64,000 nucleotides of DNA from Aaosphaeria pasadenensis (taxonomy: Eukaryota > Ascomycota > Dothideomycetes > Pleosporales), in NCBI GenBank assembly GCA_022813625.1, contig JAKLMB010000020.1, forward strand, positions 310,001-374,000, written 5' to 3'. The notes beneath the pieces were generated by a model. It was not told the origin of the DNA, did not search any database, and was given only the letters and a program-made list of their open reading frames with translations. The stretch's first letter is position 1. Each line of letters opens with the position of its first letter. Positions 1 through 10,284 of the stretch are shown one piece after another. A program made the position numbers and the translations under genes.

Positions 1-1
1 G

Positions 2-832
2 GTCTTCAAGAGCCACGACCAGGCCGCCATCGCGTGCGGTGTCCCCGTCGACGTCAACGAGGGTGGACAGCCCGTGCCAGTGCCGGCCACCGAGCCTGCC
101 TCCACGACAGTCTCCACCCCCGTCGCCGCCTTCCCACCGCCACAGACTCCGGGCGTCGTCCATCCCCTGATCAAGGCCAACCCGCCCCAGATGGCTGCCA
201 ACGTCCACCGCGACTTCTCCCGCAAGCCAGCCAAGATCACACCTCCTGTGCCAGAATCCAAGTTGCACTCGCCATCGACTCCCTACATGACTGCTTTGCT
301 GCAGAAACGTGGGTTCGAAGGCGACCTCAAGCAGATGGTGGACACGGCGCGGACCAAGGTCGACCTCGATTCGATGGAGACTTCCGACGACGATTCCGCC
401 GCCCAGACGCCCGTCACCGCGCAGTCTCAGCAATTGGCTCGCCTTCCGGTCAGCGCTCCGAATGCAGCACCCGCCAGCAAGGCTGCCGCGAATCGTCCAG
501 GCAGCAAGAAGGGTCACGGTAGCCAGGCTCGCTTTCCGCACGTCCCTCCACCAGTCAACGTGGGCCACCACCACCATCACAACCACTCACCTGCCTCTCC
601 GGTAGACCTCAGCCCCCACACAGTCGAGTCTAACCCGGGCTTAGTGAGTGACCACGATGACGATGACTCGGACGACGCGGACGATGCGAAGAGCCAGATC
701 GATGTCATGATGAACGACGATGTTGTGGTCGAAGATGCGAGCGACGCAGAGGGCGTGGCTGCAGAGAGGACGGGGTCTAGGAAGGGGCTGGAAGGGTGTT
801 TCCAGAAGGGAGAGGGCAGTCGCAAGCATTAG
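2..832 (+). CDS. C-terminal part of an unrecognised protein (5' end outside window)
   Basis: An open frame enters from the left edge and ends at a TAG at 830-832, giving 276 residues without a start inside the window. I do not recognise the family. The visible part is low in predicted fold: a Pro/Ala/Thr-rich stretch, a better-conserved-looking segment (PYMTALLQKRGFEGDLKQM, then a short acidic run), a His tract (HHHHHNHS) near 568-590, a strongly acidic Asp-rich tract around 655-685, and a basic Gly/Lys tail. Acidic and His tracts in a disordered tail are common in nuclear regulatory proteins, but that is only a guess. The frame is open from the first base and codon use looks coding, so the gene is real even though its function is not readable here. 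Confidence 0.7.
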   Translation, partial: VFKSHDQAAIACGVPVDVNEGGQPVPVPATEPASTTVSTPVAAFPPPQTPGVVHPLIKANPPQMAANVHRDFSRKPAKITPPVPESKLHSPSTPYMTALLQKRGFEGDLKQMVDTARTKVDLDSMETSDDDSAAQTPVTAQSQQLARLPVSAPNAAPASKAAANRPGSKKGHGSQARFPHVPPPVNVGHHHHHNHSPASPVDLSPHTVESNPGLVSDHDDDDSDDADDAKSQIDVMMNDDVVVEDASDAEGVAAERTGSRKGLEGCFQKGEGSRKH

Positions 833-2792
833 ACGCGGAACAGTTAAGTCTGGATTCCCGTTGTGTCTGAAAAGATTGTGTTTTTTTGATGACGTTTCCT
901 ACCCTTCTCTTCTCTCAACCCTCTTGTGCTATAGAATATCCCTTTTCTCCGTCCTTTCCTCTCTTGCGAACTATCTCTTTGTCATCTTGGCGGTCTCGGG
1001 TTTTGTTTTATGGGAATACACTACATGGGTACCAGCAATGGGTTTGGGGGGTTTGCCTGCAAGCCTGGACGGACGGGGAGCCTGTTCACCACTTTACATA
1101 CGGGCTTTTCTGCTTGTCTAATCGCTGTTATCTGTTTTCTTCCCCGATTCGCCGTCTTGGACTTGGGAAGCTAAAAAAGATCCAAAACTCTCTTCTCTAC
1201 GTTTTGTCGCCTGCCCGATGGTGTGTCGGGCGTGCGGTCTGTGTGTCATCTAGGCGCTGGGTACGTCTTGTGTAGTATTATTCTGTCTGTAGGATTCTGG
1301 GAGAGAAACGAAAAAGAAAGGGAGGAAGTAGTAGAAAAGACGTGAGGATGTTGAGGGGAAACCCGTGCTGGATATCTCTTTGTTTCACACATCTTCCTTT
1401 TTTATTTAACGATCTTCTGGAACAGAGAGGCAAGCAAGCAAGACTACAAGCTGAAAAAACATCATCATCATCATCGCACCATAACTAAAGCATATGATCC
1501 ACTTTTTGTATATATATCTTTTTATTTTTTAATTATTTAGCGCTTGGAAAGACATTTATTATTCATCATCTATTTTTGAATCCTTGAGTTGAGTGTGTGA
1601 CTTAGTTGTGTCGAAGATACATCCATACATTAGATACCGGATACAACCCTTGATGAGCTGCGTACGCACTACACAGCATGCACTACACGCCATACACCAT
1701 ACTCCGCCCCTCGTAAAAAGCCGACTTAGCCAAAAGCCAAAAACTCACTCATACATCCTTCTTCTTCTCCTCGCCATTCGAGTTCAAGATTAAGCTAGGC
1801 TTGGAATTCACAGTTTACAATGACGTCGGTTACCCGGGGGGGGCCCTTTTTCTCACTTTAGTCCCCGTTTCTTGGTTCGGCTGAAGATGTAGAGAGGGGA
1901 GGAGGAGGCGATGGGATGTGATAAGATAGGATAGGATATGAGAGACTGTGTGCCGTATGCCTGTGTGTGGTGGTTTGTCGTGCGTTTCGTTTTTTGCATG
2001 TGTGCTGCTAGCTAGTATCAGACTTCTGCCCATGACGTTGAATAGAAAGTGTCACGTTCACCACTCTGGGATTGGCTGGAGTCGGGATACTTGGTTGTCT
2101 TGAGCGGTTGGGTGAGCCTGAGGTGGCGTTCTTTGGGTTGGTTAGGTGATTTGGACGAGACACTGTTCTTCTTTTCTCGCGTCCTTCGTTGTTTTTCTTT
2201 TCTTTTCGGGTTATGTGTCTGGAGAGTTCCGTTTGTGGAGGACTGGAGGGAGAAGATGTTGTGAGGGTCTGGCCTTTGGGCATAGAGTGTAGGATGGTCT
2301 GAGTGTGTTAGAAGGGAGAGGGTTAAGGAGAGGTTTGTGAATTGTTCTTTAGATTTTTTTATGCATGCGGTGTTTTAATATATTAATCATAGCTCTCGTG
2401 TGTGGTGGTATCATGTTTTTTCATCCGTCGCCTTCGCTTCGCTTCCTTCGGCCACTGTTCCTTTTCTCTATGTCTCTTCCGCGCCCTGGGGCTCCTGGGA
2501 AAGTGTGCGTTCGTTTGTTGGTGTTCGTGGATATGCGCCCGTCGGGATTGTTAGGAGTGGTGTGTTTCAAGCACATGCGTGGGTATATCGTCGACGTTTC
2601 TGGCCCCCTCTTGTCTGTCCCTCCCATCACGGCGCTGAATCCCAGAAACGTACGATCTGAAGTCGCGGAATACACCTCCGCAACCACATCCCATAACCTC
2701 AACCATCCACCACGCATCCCGCACTTCCCGCTCTTACTTGCCCTCACACCCTTGTCCCCGCTTGCGGTCGAAATGCACAACCGTAATCCCAC
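833..2792. other. Intergenic, about 2 kb, convergent 3' sides
   Basis: This lies between the end of the first gene (plus strand) and the end of KSH1 (minus strand), so both 3' UTRs should be here. I see T-rich and AT-rich tracts (about 1500-1560), a short CAT/ATC microsatellite near 1460-1477 and a G8 run near 1836. The open frames here are short or overlap KSH1 antisense and look non-coding. No RNA gene was recognised. Confidence 0.5.
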
Positions 2793-3126
2793 TCATCCAA
2801 CGAACTCAACAACCTACACACCCAAATTAGCCCCCCATATTTCCCCCTCCACCTCTCAATCTCAAAAACTTACAGCCATAACGACACAAGCAATCCCGAC
2901 ATACGGACTCAGCCTCTCGCCGACCCTCGCGCACTTCCAGAACGGTCCCACGAGGTAGTTGTCCTTGTTCCGGTCCATTATCCCGGGGAACACGTAGTGT
3001 GCGTACGTCGAGGTGCAGATTGTTAGGAGCAGGACGAGGAGGAGGGATTGGAAGTTGAATAGTGCGGTCTTGGAGAAGGTTTAGCTTGGGGAGGGACGGT
3101 GAGTAAAAGGAGGAGGGAGGTACCAT
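2793..3126 (-). CDS. KSH1: KSH1/kish (TMEM167) small secretory-pathway membrane protein
   Basis: Three coding exons on the minus strand: 3124-3126 (the ATG alone), 2874-3068 and 2793-2813. Introns are 55 bp (GTACCT...CCAAG) and 60 bp (GTAAGT...TGTAG). The product is 72 residues, the same length as yeast Ksh1 and human TMEM167A. Family hallmarks are clear: ALFNFQSLL at the N-terminus, an ICTSTYAH membrane segment, MDRNKDN, FWKCARVGERLSPYV, and a second hydrophobic segment ending in VVMA. Kish proteins are small Golgi/ER membrane proteins needed in the early secretory pathway. The phases of all three exons agree, which supports the unusual ATG-only first exon and the AAG acceptor. If the second intron were retained, the protein would stop four residues after the last hallmark. 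The last seven codons are the least certain part. It is divergent from TAF13. Confidence 0.9.
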
Positions 3127-3896
3127 TTTGAGTGAATTTACGTGGTATGCGGAGGAGGAGAGTGGATTTGAGGATTGAGGTGTGAGGTGGAAGTGGTGGT
3201 TTGGATAGGACAGGTAGAGGTGTAGGTTGTTAGTTGACTGTCTGCGCACGGACGCTCGCTGGTCTGGTCGGAGGACGGGATGGACGATCGTCATGGGTGG
3301 AATAAGCCCTAGCTTAAGTTAAGTTGAGTTCATCGTCGACTACATACACGCGAACCTTCGACTTCATCTTCATCGACAAGCGCGCAGTTTGTGATTATAA
3401 GACGTGCGCGACACGGCAGGCTTGCTATTTACGACGACGAAGGGTGTGTTGTACGCTTTTGACTTTGACTTTGAGGGAAGAGTGTGGTGTGAGGGATTGA
3501 AAGGGTTGAAGTAAAAGAGAGGGACAGTGAACGAGAGACTTCGGACGACACGACACGGCGCGCGCGAATACATCGACGACGAGAAAGACGCATATATTCG
3601 ATTGCGCGGTTTCAGCAACGGGATAGAATAGACGGGTCGTTCGACTTCATTCATACAAAGACAAGACAGGACGGGAGGTAGATGAAGCATAGGAGGAGGA
3701 TACAAAGATGACGGAACCACGCATGAGACTGCGCCATAAGGGCCAGCAGTTCCCATCCACGGATTGTAGGTACAAACTTCCGATTGTCGTCTGAACTTCA
3801 CTCGCGCTGCCACTTCCTCTCCACCTTCACTCCACCATTCCCACCTCTCTCCCAACACCCTCAACCACAACACCACAACACAACACAACACCCACG
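3127..3896. promoter_or_regulatory. Divergent promoter region between KSH1 and TAF13
   Basis: This 770-bp region must hold both promoters and 5' leaders. The side next to TAF13 is a pyrimidine- and CA-rich leader running into the ATG (CACAACACAACACCCACG). I see no reliable TATA box and no named binding-site cluster. The one long open frame (minus strand, 3370-3975) overlaps the TAF13 start antisense and has no recognisable domain. Confidence 0.45.
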
Positions 3897-4472
3897 ATGT
3901 CCGCCGCAACCGCCGCCCGCAAAAAACACCGCATCCTCCCACGGATCCCCCTCCCTCACAACCCCTCCAACCCACCCCTCCTAACCGCCGCCACAGTAGA
4001 AGCCTTCCTAATCGCCTTCGGCGACGACGACCAGCCGCTCACCGAGACGGTCAAGTGCCTCGACGAGATCGTGACCGACTACATCATCGAGACGTGCCAC
4101 GAGGCGGCGTCGGTGGCGCACCACGCGCGGCGCGCCAAGATCAAGCTCGACGACTTCAAGTTCATGCTGCGGCGGGACACGGCGAAGCTGGGGAGGGTGA
4201 GCGAGATGCTGGAGACCGATAAGGAGTTGAAGAGGAAGAGGAAGGCGTTTGATACCGATGAGGGGACTGTGGCGAAGGATAGTCGGGGGGCTGGTGGGGC
4301 GGGGGACGAGGAGGCGGAGGAGGGTGGTGGTGGTGGTGGTGGGGGGAAGGGTGCGAAGAGTGAGGGTGGGAAGGGGGGTGGTGAGGAGGGGGAGAGGAAA
4401 AAGAAGAAAAAGAAGAAGAGGAGGGAGAGCGCGGCGGGGAGGGACGATGCGAGTACGGTGAGGAGTGGGTGA
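3897..4472 (+). CDS. TAF13: TFIID subunit TAF13 (histone-fold protein)
   Basis: Intronless, 191 residues. The histone-fold core spans roughly residues 30-115: EAFLIAFGDDDQPL, then ETVKCLDEIVTDYI and a CHEA motif, then KIKLDDFKFMLRRD, then a helix ending KELKRKRKAFD. This order and spacing are those of TAF13, which pairs with TAF11 within TFIID and acts in RNA polymerase II initiation in the nucleus. The residues before the fold are odd: a Pro-rich stretch (about residues 13-30) sits where the family normally has a short basic lead into helix 1. The C-terminal 70 residues are a low-complexity tail with a Gly run encoded by GGT repeats near 4322-4347 and a Lys run encoded by AAG/AAA codons near 4398-4420. 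The ATG at 3897 is the only start that includes the whole fold. Confidence 0.9.
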   Translation: MSAATAARKKHRILPRIPLPHNPSNPPLLTAATVEAFLIAFGDDDQPLTETVKCLDEIVTDYIIETCHEAASVAHHARRAKIKLDDFKFMLRRDTAKLGRVSEMLETDKELKRKRKAFDTDEGTVAKDSRGAGGAGDEEAEEGGGGGGGGKGAKSEGGKGGGEEGERKKKKKKKRRESAAGRDDASTVRSG

Positions 4473-6303
4473 GGTTTTCGAGGTGTCGATACAAGGCGTA
4501 CTGAATGGCCACGACCGAGGGAATTGAAACCCTGAAGCAACACAGCTGGAGAAGTAAAGGCTATTTCACCACCGACACTGGCATTCGAGGAGGTACATCA
4601 CCCTTCGATCCACACGGACAACACAGTGGTCTCCGCGGAAACAAGTAACATATCCACATACACGCTACACAATAATTACGACACGTACAATGATTCAATA
4701 CCCATACACAACACTCGAATCATCCATCCATCATCTTCCGCCAAAAGGTCCAACACAAACTGAAAGAGTACACCGGAATCAAACAAACACCAACGGACGG
4801 ATATCCACGCATCCTCGACACAAGATACATACCACACATCCCTACCAAACAATAAATATACCCCAAGAACTGCCAATGCAGTTTTCTAGTTTTCACTTCA
4901 ACTTCAACTTCAAGCACATTCCACCGAGAACGGAACTGCCGCATCCACAACCCCTCTGGCCCCCCTTGGGAGAGAGAAGAACGGCCTGAGCTTATCATTT
5001 CATCATAGTCGCCGACTCAGGCATCCACGATTACCCTCCTCAGTAGCATACCCAAAGTGTAATGCATACCTCACAAATTCAAACTTTCCATAAAAGCTTC
5101 TGACCCGTTTCCCCTACTACCCATCCAGGTGTTCATTTTATTTGTGTGTATGTCGTGCGTGCGTGTGTCTGTGTGATGCAGTCTTCTCTTCGTGAATTGT
5201 ATATTGTTTGGGCAAGTTTCGGGTTCACTACTACCTAACCTCCTGCTCACCTGACGTTGAAGGTATGTGTGTGTATGATGATCTAACGTCACCGTTTGTT
5301 TTGTGTGGTTTGGGAAAGGTTTGGGTTGGAGGGTTAGAGCAGAGGATGGTTCGAGGAGATATAGGGAATAGGTTGCTTTTGGTAGGTTGCGGTTGGAGAA
5401 TGAAGAAGAGGGGAGGATAAAGAGAGAGGGATGGAGATCCTCTGAACGAAGCAGGTCTGTCGTGAAAGAGAAGTATCTATTGGAGTGTCGTAATGCTGGT
5501 TGTTGGAGTGCAGGTTAGGTGAGGCGGTTGAGGCCAGGGAAGGGAGGTGATGTTTGGTGTTGGTGGTAATGCTGTCGGTAATGTGGTTATAAACATGAAT
5601 GTTGATATGGATATTGATTTGGATATGGATTTGGATGAGGCTAAGGCATGAATGCCGTACTTTTATGTAGTGGGATTATATATGTGTGCATAATCGTCAG
5701 GGACTACGCGCACATACTCTACAATGAATAACACATCCAACCTCAATCACGTATCTGCAATAACGGAGCATGTTTACTTTGTTTTGAACACATTTTTCTC
5801 TACTTATATTTTCAAAAAAAAAGATCTCCTCGCTCGCCCAAAACCATACTGACCATAAGAAGACAGAGGTTTTGGTCGAGGGATTCGCCTTGTTAAAATT
5901 TACTCATACAAAGCCGGCCTTTGTAAAGTTCCGTTTCCAAATGGCCGCACTATGCTTGCTTGCTTTCTCACATGCCTCGGGGAATGGCGCCAAATGTCTA
6001 ACTGCTGCCCCGTTCCGTCCGGTTACCGCCTAAGGTAGTGGTCGATGCCACCCTTGAATCCATAGATAGAAATCCTCTCCTCACCGCCCTCCCTACTGCT
6101 CGTTCGATCAATCAACCCAGCGTGTTCGTACGAATCGTTCCCCTCGTGAATGTGTGCGTGTTCGTGTGTCTAGATGCGTGATGGCCATGCGTATGTGTTG
6201 TAGAATTTCGAAAGAAGAGAGGAGGGGAAAACAATATCGTCAACAAGAAAAACGCCCGTTAATTTTTTTATACCAAACGTTATGAAAAGTCGTTCAGGGC
6301 ATT
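4473..6303. other. Intergenic, 1.8 kb, convergent 3' sides of TAF13 and eIF3f
   Basis: Both neighbouring genes end here, so it should hold two 3' UTRs. No open frame looks coding and no RNA gene was seen. A short degenerate hexamer repeat lies inside (listed separately at 5601-5640). Stretches of TG/GT-rich sequence (about 5130-5180) are present. Confidence 0.5.
5601..5640. repeat. Degenerate 6-bp repeat, GATATG/GATTTG units
   Basis: About six imperfect tandem copies of a GATATG/GATTTG-type hexamer lie in non-coding sequence. This is simple-sequence DNA with no visible function. Confidence 0.6.
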
Positions 6304-7469
6304 TCATGCTTCCTGCGCTCTTTGCTGCCTGCCCTTGCCGCCCCTCCTGTCGCCTTTCTGCCTGTTGTTGTCGCCGCCCTCGCGCTTCTCGCCGCCCTCG
6401 CCTGTCAGGGCGTCGCCAGTGCCGAGAGTGAGTGCTGCGGTTGCGAGACGGTTGGAGAGGTCGATCTGGGTGCGGATGGTGTTGGCAAGGTACGAGACGA
6501 GGAGGACGTCCTGGATGTGGTTGTTGCTGGATTCTGTTAGCACTATGATAATTACAATAAAGATAGAAAGAAACATACAAGTCGCGCTCAATGTCGGCAG
6601 GGTCAACCTTGGGTGCCAGGCTGAGTGCGTTCATGAGGAATTGTCCCAACGCCGATGATGGCTGAGCCTCCTCGTCCAACACGTTGTTAACGTAGTTTGA
6701 CACACGCTCCAACATGTCCAAAACCTGCTGCACGGAACGCTCCAGCGCCTCGAGGTCTGTGATGATGGGTTGCGATCGGTCCTCACGGTCCTTGGCAGAT
6801 GAGATGAGCTCCAAACCGGACTTCTCTGCCTCACCGTACTTGATCTCGTGGGGCACGGGGATGAAAAGGCACGAGTCGGCGGCGCGCTCAGCCGTCACGC
6901 CAATTGGCGCAGAAATGTACGTCCTACTCTCGATGTCCTGGCCCGGAACGGTGGAGACGGTCAGATGGACGGCGGGGTGCGGCCATGTTCCGTCTCCCTG
7001 CTGTCCGCCAGCGTAGAAATTTTGGATAAGGGCGGAGAATGTGTTCAAGTCACTGCTCGTCGCATACCATCCAACCAAAACCTCGCGGGGGTTCGCGCGC
7101 AGGTGCAAGGCGAGCATCTGCTTCTGGTAGTCCATGTCGACCTCGACCTGCTCGGCCGTCTCGGTGTGCGGCACTGCGTAGCAGTTGCGGATTTCGATCT
7201 CGGTGCCATCCTCGCTGCGGGTGCCCAAAAGAGTGCCAATCACGCGTTCCTGGTCGGCCGGTCGGCGGAGAGAGTGGTCAAGAATTGAGAAGATAGCCTA
7301 TTGACTCTGATGTCAGCGTTTTGCGCGCAATCGAAGTGTTTTGAAAGGTGGGAGGAATTCTAACCTGGGGCTGGATGACGACGCCCAATGGAGCGGTCGA
7401 GGGCTGAGCGCCAACGGGAGCTGGGCCGAGGGGACGGGCGAGATGGAGGAATGAGTCTTTGTCTGCCAT
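6304..7469 (-). CDS. Translation initiation factor eIF3 subunit f
   Basis: Three exons: 7365-7469, 6579-7297 and 6304-6526, with introns of 67 bp (GTTAGA...AATAG) and 52 bp (GTATGT...CCAG). The product is 348 residues. After a short Pro-rich start (MADKDSFLHLARPLG) comes an MPN domain (about residues 25-165) with HSLRR, ERVIGTLLGTR, the NCYAVPH segment and QKQMLALHLRANP. The JAMM metal site is absent (VGWYATSSDLN replaces the His-x-His region), as expected for the structural MPN subunit eIF3f. The C-terminal helical part contains NNHIQDVLLVSYLANT, joined exactly across the second splice. eIF3f belongs to the eIF3 complex that scaffolds 43S/48S initiation in the cytoplasm. The tail is Arg/Gly/Gln-rich. 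It is divergent from UTP25. Confidence 0.95.
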
Positions 7470-7726
7470 GTTGAGAGGATCTTTTGGCCTTCCGGCGTCC
7501 GTGAATCCTATGGTGTTGAGGCCGTGGGGGGTGGTGAAGATTGAAGATTCGTGGCTGGTGGGGCAATTTGGATCGATTTGATATTATTCGGGGAAAATCT
7601 TGGCAGGTGCGATTCTCGTTGGTTTCCCTCGTTACGCACGGACCATGCATAGGGAAACTTTTTGGTGACGGGCGGAACTTTTTATTTCTTGCTAAGAATT
7701 TATAAAACCACAACATTGCCCGGAAC
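7470..7726. promoter_or_regulatory. 257-bp bidirectional promoter between eIF3f and UTP25
   Basis: The two start codons face away from each other over 257 bp, so one short region must drive a translation-initiation gene and a ribosome-biogenesis gene. A TATA-like TTTATAAAACC lies about 15 bp before the UTP25 ATG, which is too close for that ATG unless transcription starts elsewhere. Confidence 0.6.
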
Positions 7727-9942
7727 ATGGCCCCTTTTCGTGGTCGCGGAACTCGCGGGGGTTTTAGAGGACGAGGGGGAGGTCGCGGAAGGGGAGGACG
7801 AGGAGGAAGAGGTGGAAGAAACAACGGACGAGATACCCGTCGTGGATTCGCAGCTACGAAGCTAGAAGATGTCGATGCGAACGGGTGAGTTATAATTATT
7901 CTTTTAGTCTGCAATGCATGCTTATACTACGAAGAACAGAAGACGCACCGAACTTCAGCGAAGAGGAATCAGACAGCGCGCAGTCCTCAGACGAATCGTC
8001 CGAGGAGGAAGAGGAGGAGGGGCAGACTTCCTCCCAAGCCTACCAGGCCTTATTGCGATCATACCAATCGAATGCGCCCAAGGATAAGCCACGGCGAAAG
8101 AGGCAGAAACTTGAACATCACGCTGCTGAGTCGGACGAAGAAGTACAGTTCGAATCGAGCGACTATGAATCTGCGGATACAGACCAGGATGATGACGATG
8201 CTGCTGATGCCATTGAACAATCAGGCGCAGAAGCCGAAGGTTCTGATACCGACGATGACGATGCTACAAAGCAGGACCCGTTCCTAAGGCACTTTGCCAA
8301 TCCGGACGAGAAGGAGCTATCACAACGATTACAAGCAATTGCGCAGAACAAGTGGGCGAGTGAAAGGTTAAGCAGTGCTGGAGGGGGAAGATGCATGGTA
8401 CAATATCCTGATATTGGAGGAAAAGCACCTTCACGGCCGAAACTGCGTGCTCCAAAGGACATCAGCTTAAAGCCACGGCTCGCAGCCAAGGCGCAGGATG
8501 TGATTGGGGAGTTTACAACCCTGGAACAAGCCATTGCGCCGTCCATATTTGAGTACCAAGACGTCCTTTTTGGTGCGAGGACCGCCGAGAACGCCGACCG
8601 CCTGCGATCGATGACTTGTCTCCATGCGCTCAACCATATTTTCAAGACAAGAGATCGTGTCATCAAGAACAATGACAAGCTCGCTCGGATGGCGGACGAT
8701 ACGGAGGCCGAGTTCCGAGATCAGGGCTTCACCCGTCCCAAGGTCCTCTTCCTTTTGGAAACAAAGCAAGCTTGCGTTCGCGCAGTAGACACTATGACAA
8801 AGATATGCGATTTTGAGCAACAGGAAAACAAGAAACGCTTCATGGATACATTCTTCTTACCCGAAGACAAGTTCGGAGAAGATAGGCCAGCCGATTACCG
8901 AGAACTTTTCGAAGGAAACGACGAGAACGAGTTTAGAATCGGGATGAAATTCACTCGCAAGACGGTGAAGCTATTCTCGAAGTTTTACAACTCAGATATC
9001 ATCTTTGCGTCTGCACTAGGGTTGCGCCGAGCTATTGAATCGGGCGATTCTAAGAAGAAGGACTTCGATTTCCTGAGTTCGATCGAGGTTGTCATTATGG
9101 AACAAGCAGATGCAACCCTGATGCAAAATTGGGAACACGCAGAGTACGTTTTCGAGCACTTGAATCTGCAACCCAAAGACGCACATGACTGCGACTTCTC
9201 CCGTGTCCGATCTTGGTATCTCGATGGCCATGCCCCGAACCTCCGGCAAACAATTGTACTGTCGGCATACTTGACACCCAAGATTAATACATTGTATAAC
9301 AAGCACATGAAGAACGCTGGGGGCCGTATGAAGTACACTGCAGACTACACCGACGGGGCCATAGAAACCATCAACTACAGCGTAAAGCAGACTTTCAGCA
9401 GATTCGAATCACCAAATCACGTATCCGATCCAGACGCCCGCTTCAAATACTTCAGCTCGACACTCCTCCCACAAATCACTCGACTTCCCAAGCCCATCGA
9501 AGGTGGCCTTGGTGTCCTGGTATTTATTCCTTCCTATCTGGACTTTGTCCGCGTACGAAACTCTCTTGTCGATAGCGATTTCAGCTATGCTAGTATATCT
9601 GAGTACACCGATGCCACCAATGTCCGCAAGGCGAGATCACACTTCATGTCCGGCCGCCATTCTGTTCTGTTGTACACTGGGCGTGCACATCACTTCCATA
9701 GATACAGGATTCGCGGTGTCAAACGAGTGATATTCTACGGGGTTCCCGAGAATCCTCACTTCTACACCGAAGTCGTTGGGTTTGTAGGCTCATCTTTGGA
9801 GAGGGGCGAGGTCAGCAAGGTAGAGACCAGCGTGCGCGTCGCATTCTCAAAATGGGAGCGACTGGAATTGGAACGAATTGTTGGGACAAAACGTGTAGGA
9901 AAGTTTGTGTCTGACAAAGGAGACATCTTCGATTTCGTTTAA
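7727..9942 (+). CDS. UTP25: U3 snoRNP / small-subunit processome protein UTP25
   Basis: Two exons, 7727-7884 and 7935-9942, with a 50-bp intron (GTGAGT...CGAAG); 721 residues. Exon 1 encodes an Arg/Gly-rich start (MAPFRGRGTRGG and further RGG-like units), then an acidic Ser/Glu/Asp region (about residues 55-145) typical of nucleolar proteins. The rest matches the Utp25/digestive-organ-expansion-factor family: a helicase-like fold without ordinary ATPase motifs, with segments such as FEYQDVLFGART, TRPKVLFLLETKQA, YNSDIIFASALGLR, VVIMEQAD, ARFKYFSSTLLPQI and VKRVIFYGVPENPHFY. The family acts in the nucleolus in 18S rRNA maturation. The ATG at 7727 is chosen because only it opens onto the RGG exon in the right phase. 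The AAG acceptor is inferred from phase, since the nearby CAG at 7939 would break the frame. Confidence 0.92.
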
Positions 9943-10284
9943 GATATCCATGTCATATAGAAGATATAATGATAGGTACTTTATAGGCATCAAATACTGT
10001 TCGTGAGCAGAATCCTGTGTAACTTATACTTGGTGACTCTTTGACTCGGGATGACTCTTTGGGATGTGCTGACTCCTCATGAAGTGATGACTCTTTAACA
10101 TATAATGACTCTTACTCGGGTGAACAATCGATGCCTAATAATTGATATTGCACTTTGCGACAAATCTGTTGACGTTCTTCTTTGGGGAACGCTAACTACG
10201 TCACGTGGAAGCTGCATGTAGGTATTCGAAGCAATTCATCTTCCCACGGTTGTCGATCGTAACCATACATTTGCAACAATTGAA
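9943..10284. other. Intergenic between UTP25 and the downstream Zn2Cys6 gene
   Basis: This 342-bp stretch holds the UTP25 3' end and the promoter of the regulator that follows on the same strand. Its main content is the TGACTC array listed separately. Confidence 0.5.
10034..10111. promoter_or_regulatory. Array of six TGACTC sites, last four at 18-bp spacing
   Basis: TGACTC begins at 10034, 10042, 10052, 10070, 10088 and 10106. The last four are exactly 18 bp apart and share flanking similarity (GATGACTCTTT), so this is a degenerate tandem repeat with a conserved core. TGACTC is the core recognised by Gcn4/CpcA-type bZIP activators. It lies 175-250 bp before the start of a Zn2Cys6 regulator. 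The site pattern is seen directly; binding by a bZIP protein is inference. Confidence 0.6.

Noticed and set aside
2365..2958. Plus-strand open frame of 197 codons
   Set aside because: It overlaps the KSH1 exons antisense, has no domain, and its composition looks like chance reading of T-rich UTR sequence.
4079..4543. Minus-strand frame rich in Phe/Pro opposite TAF13
   Set aside because: It is the reverse reading of the Lys/Gly-rich TAF13 tail.
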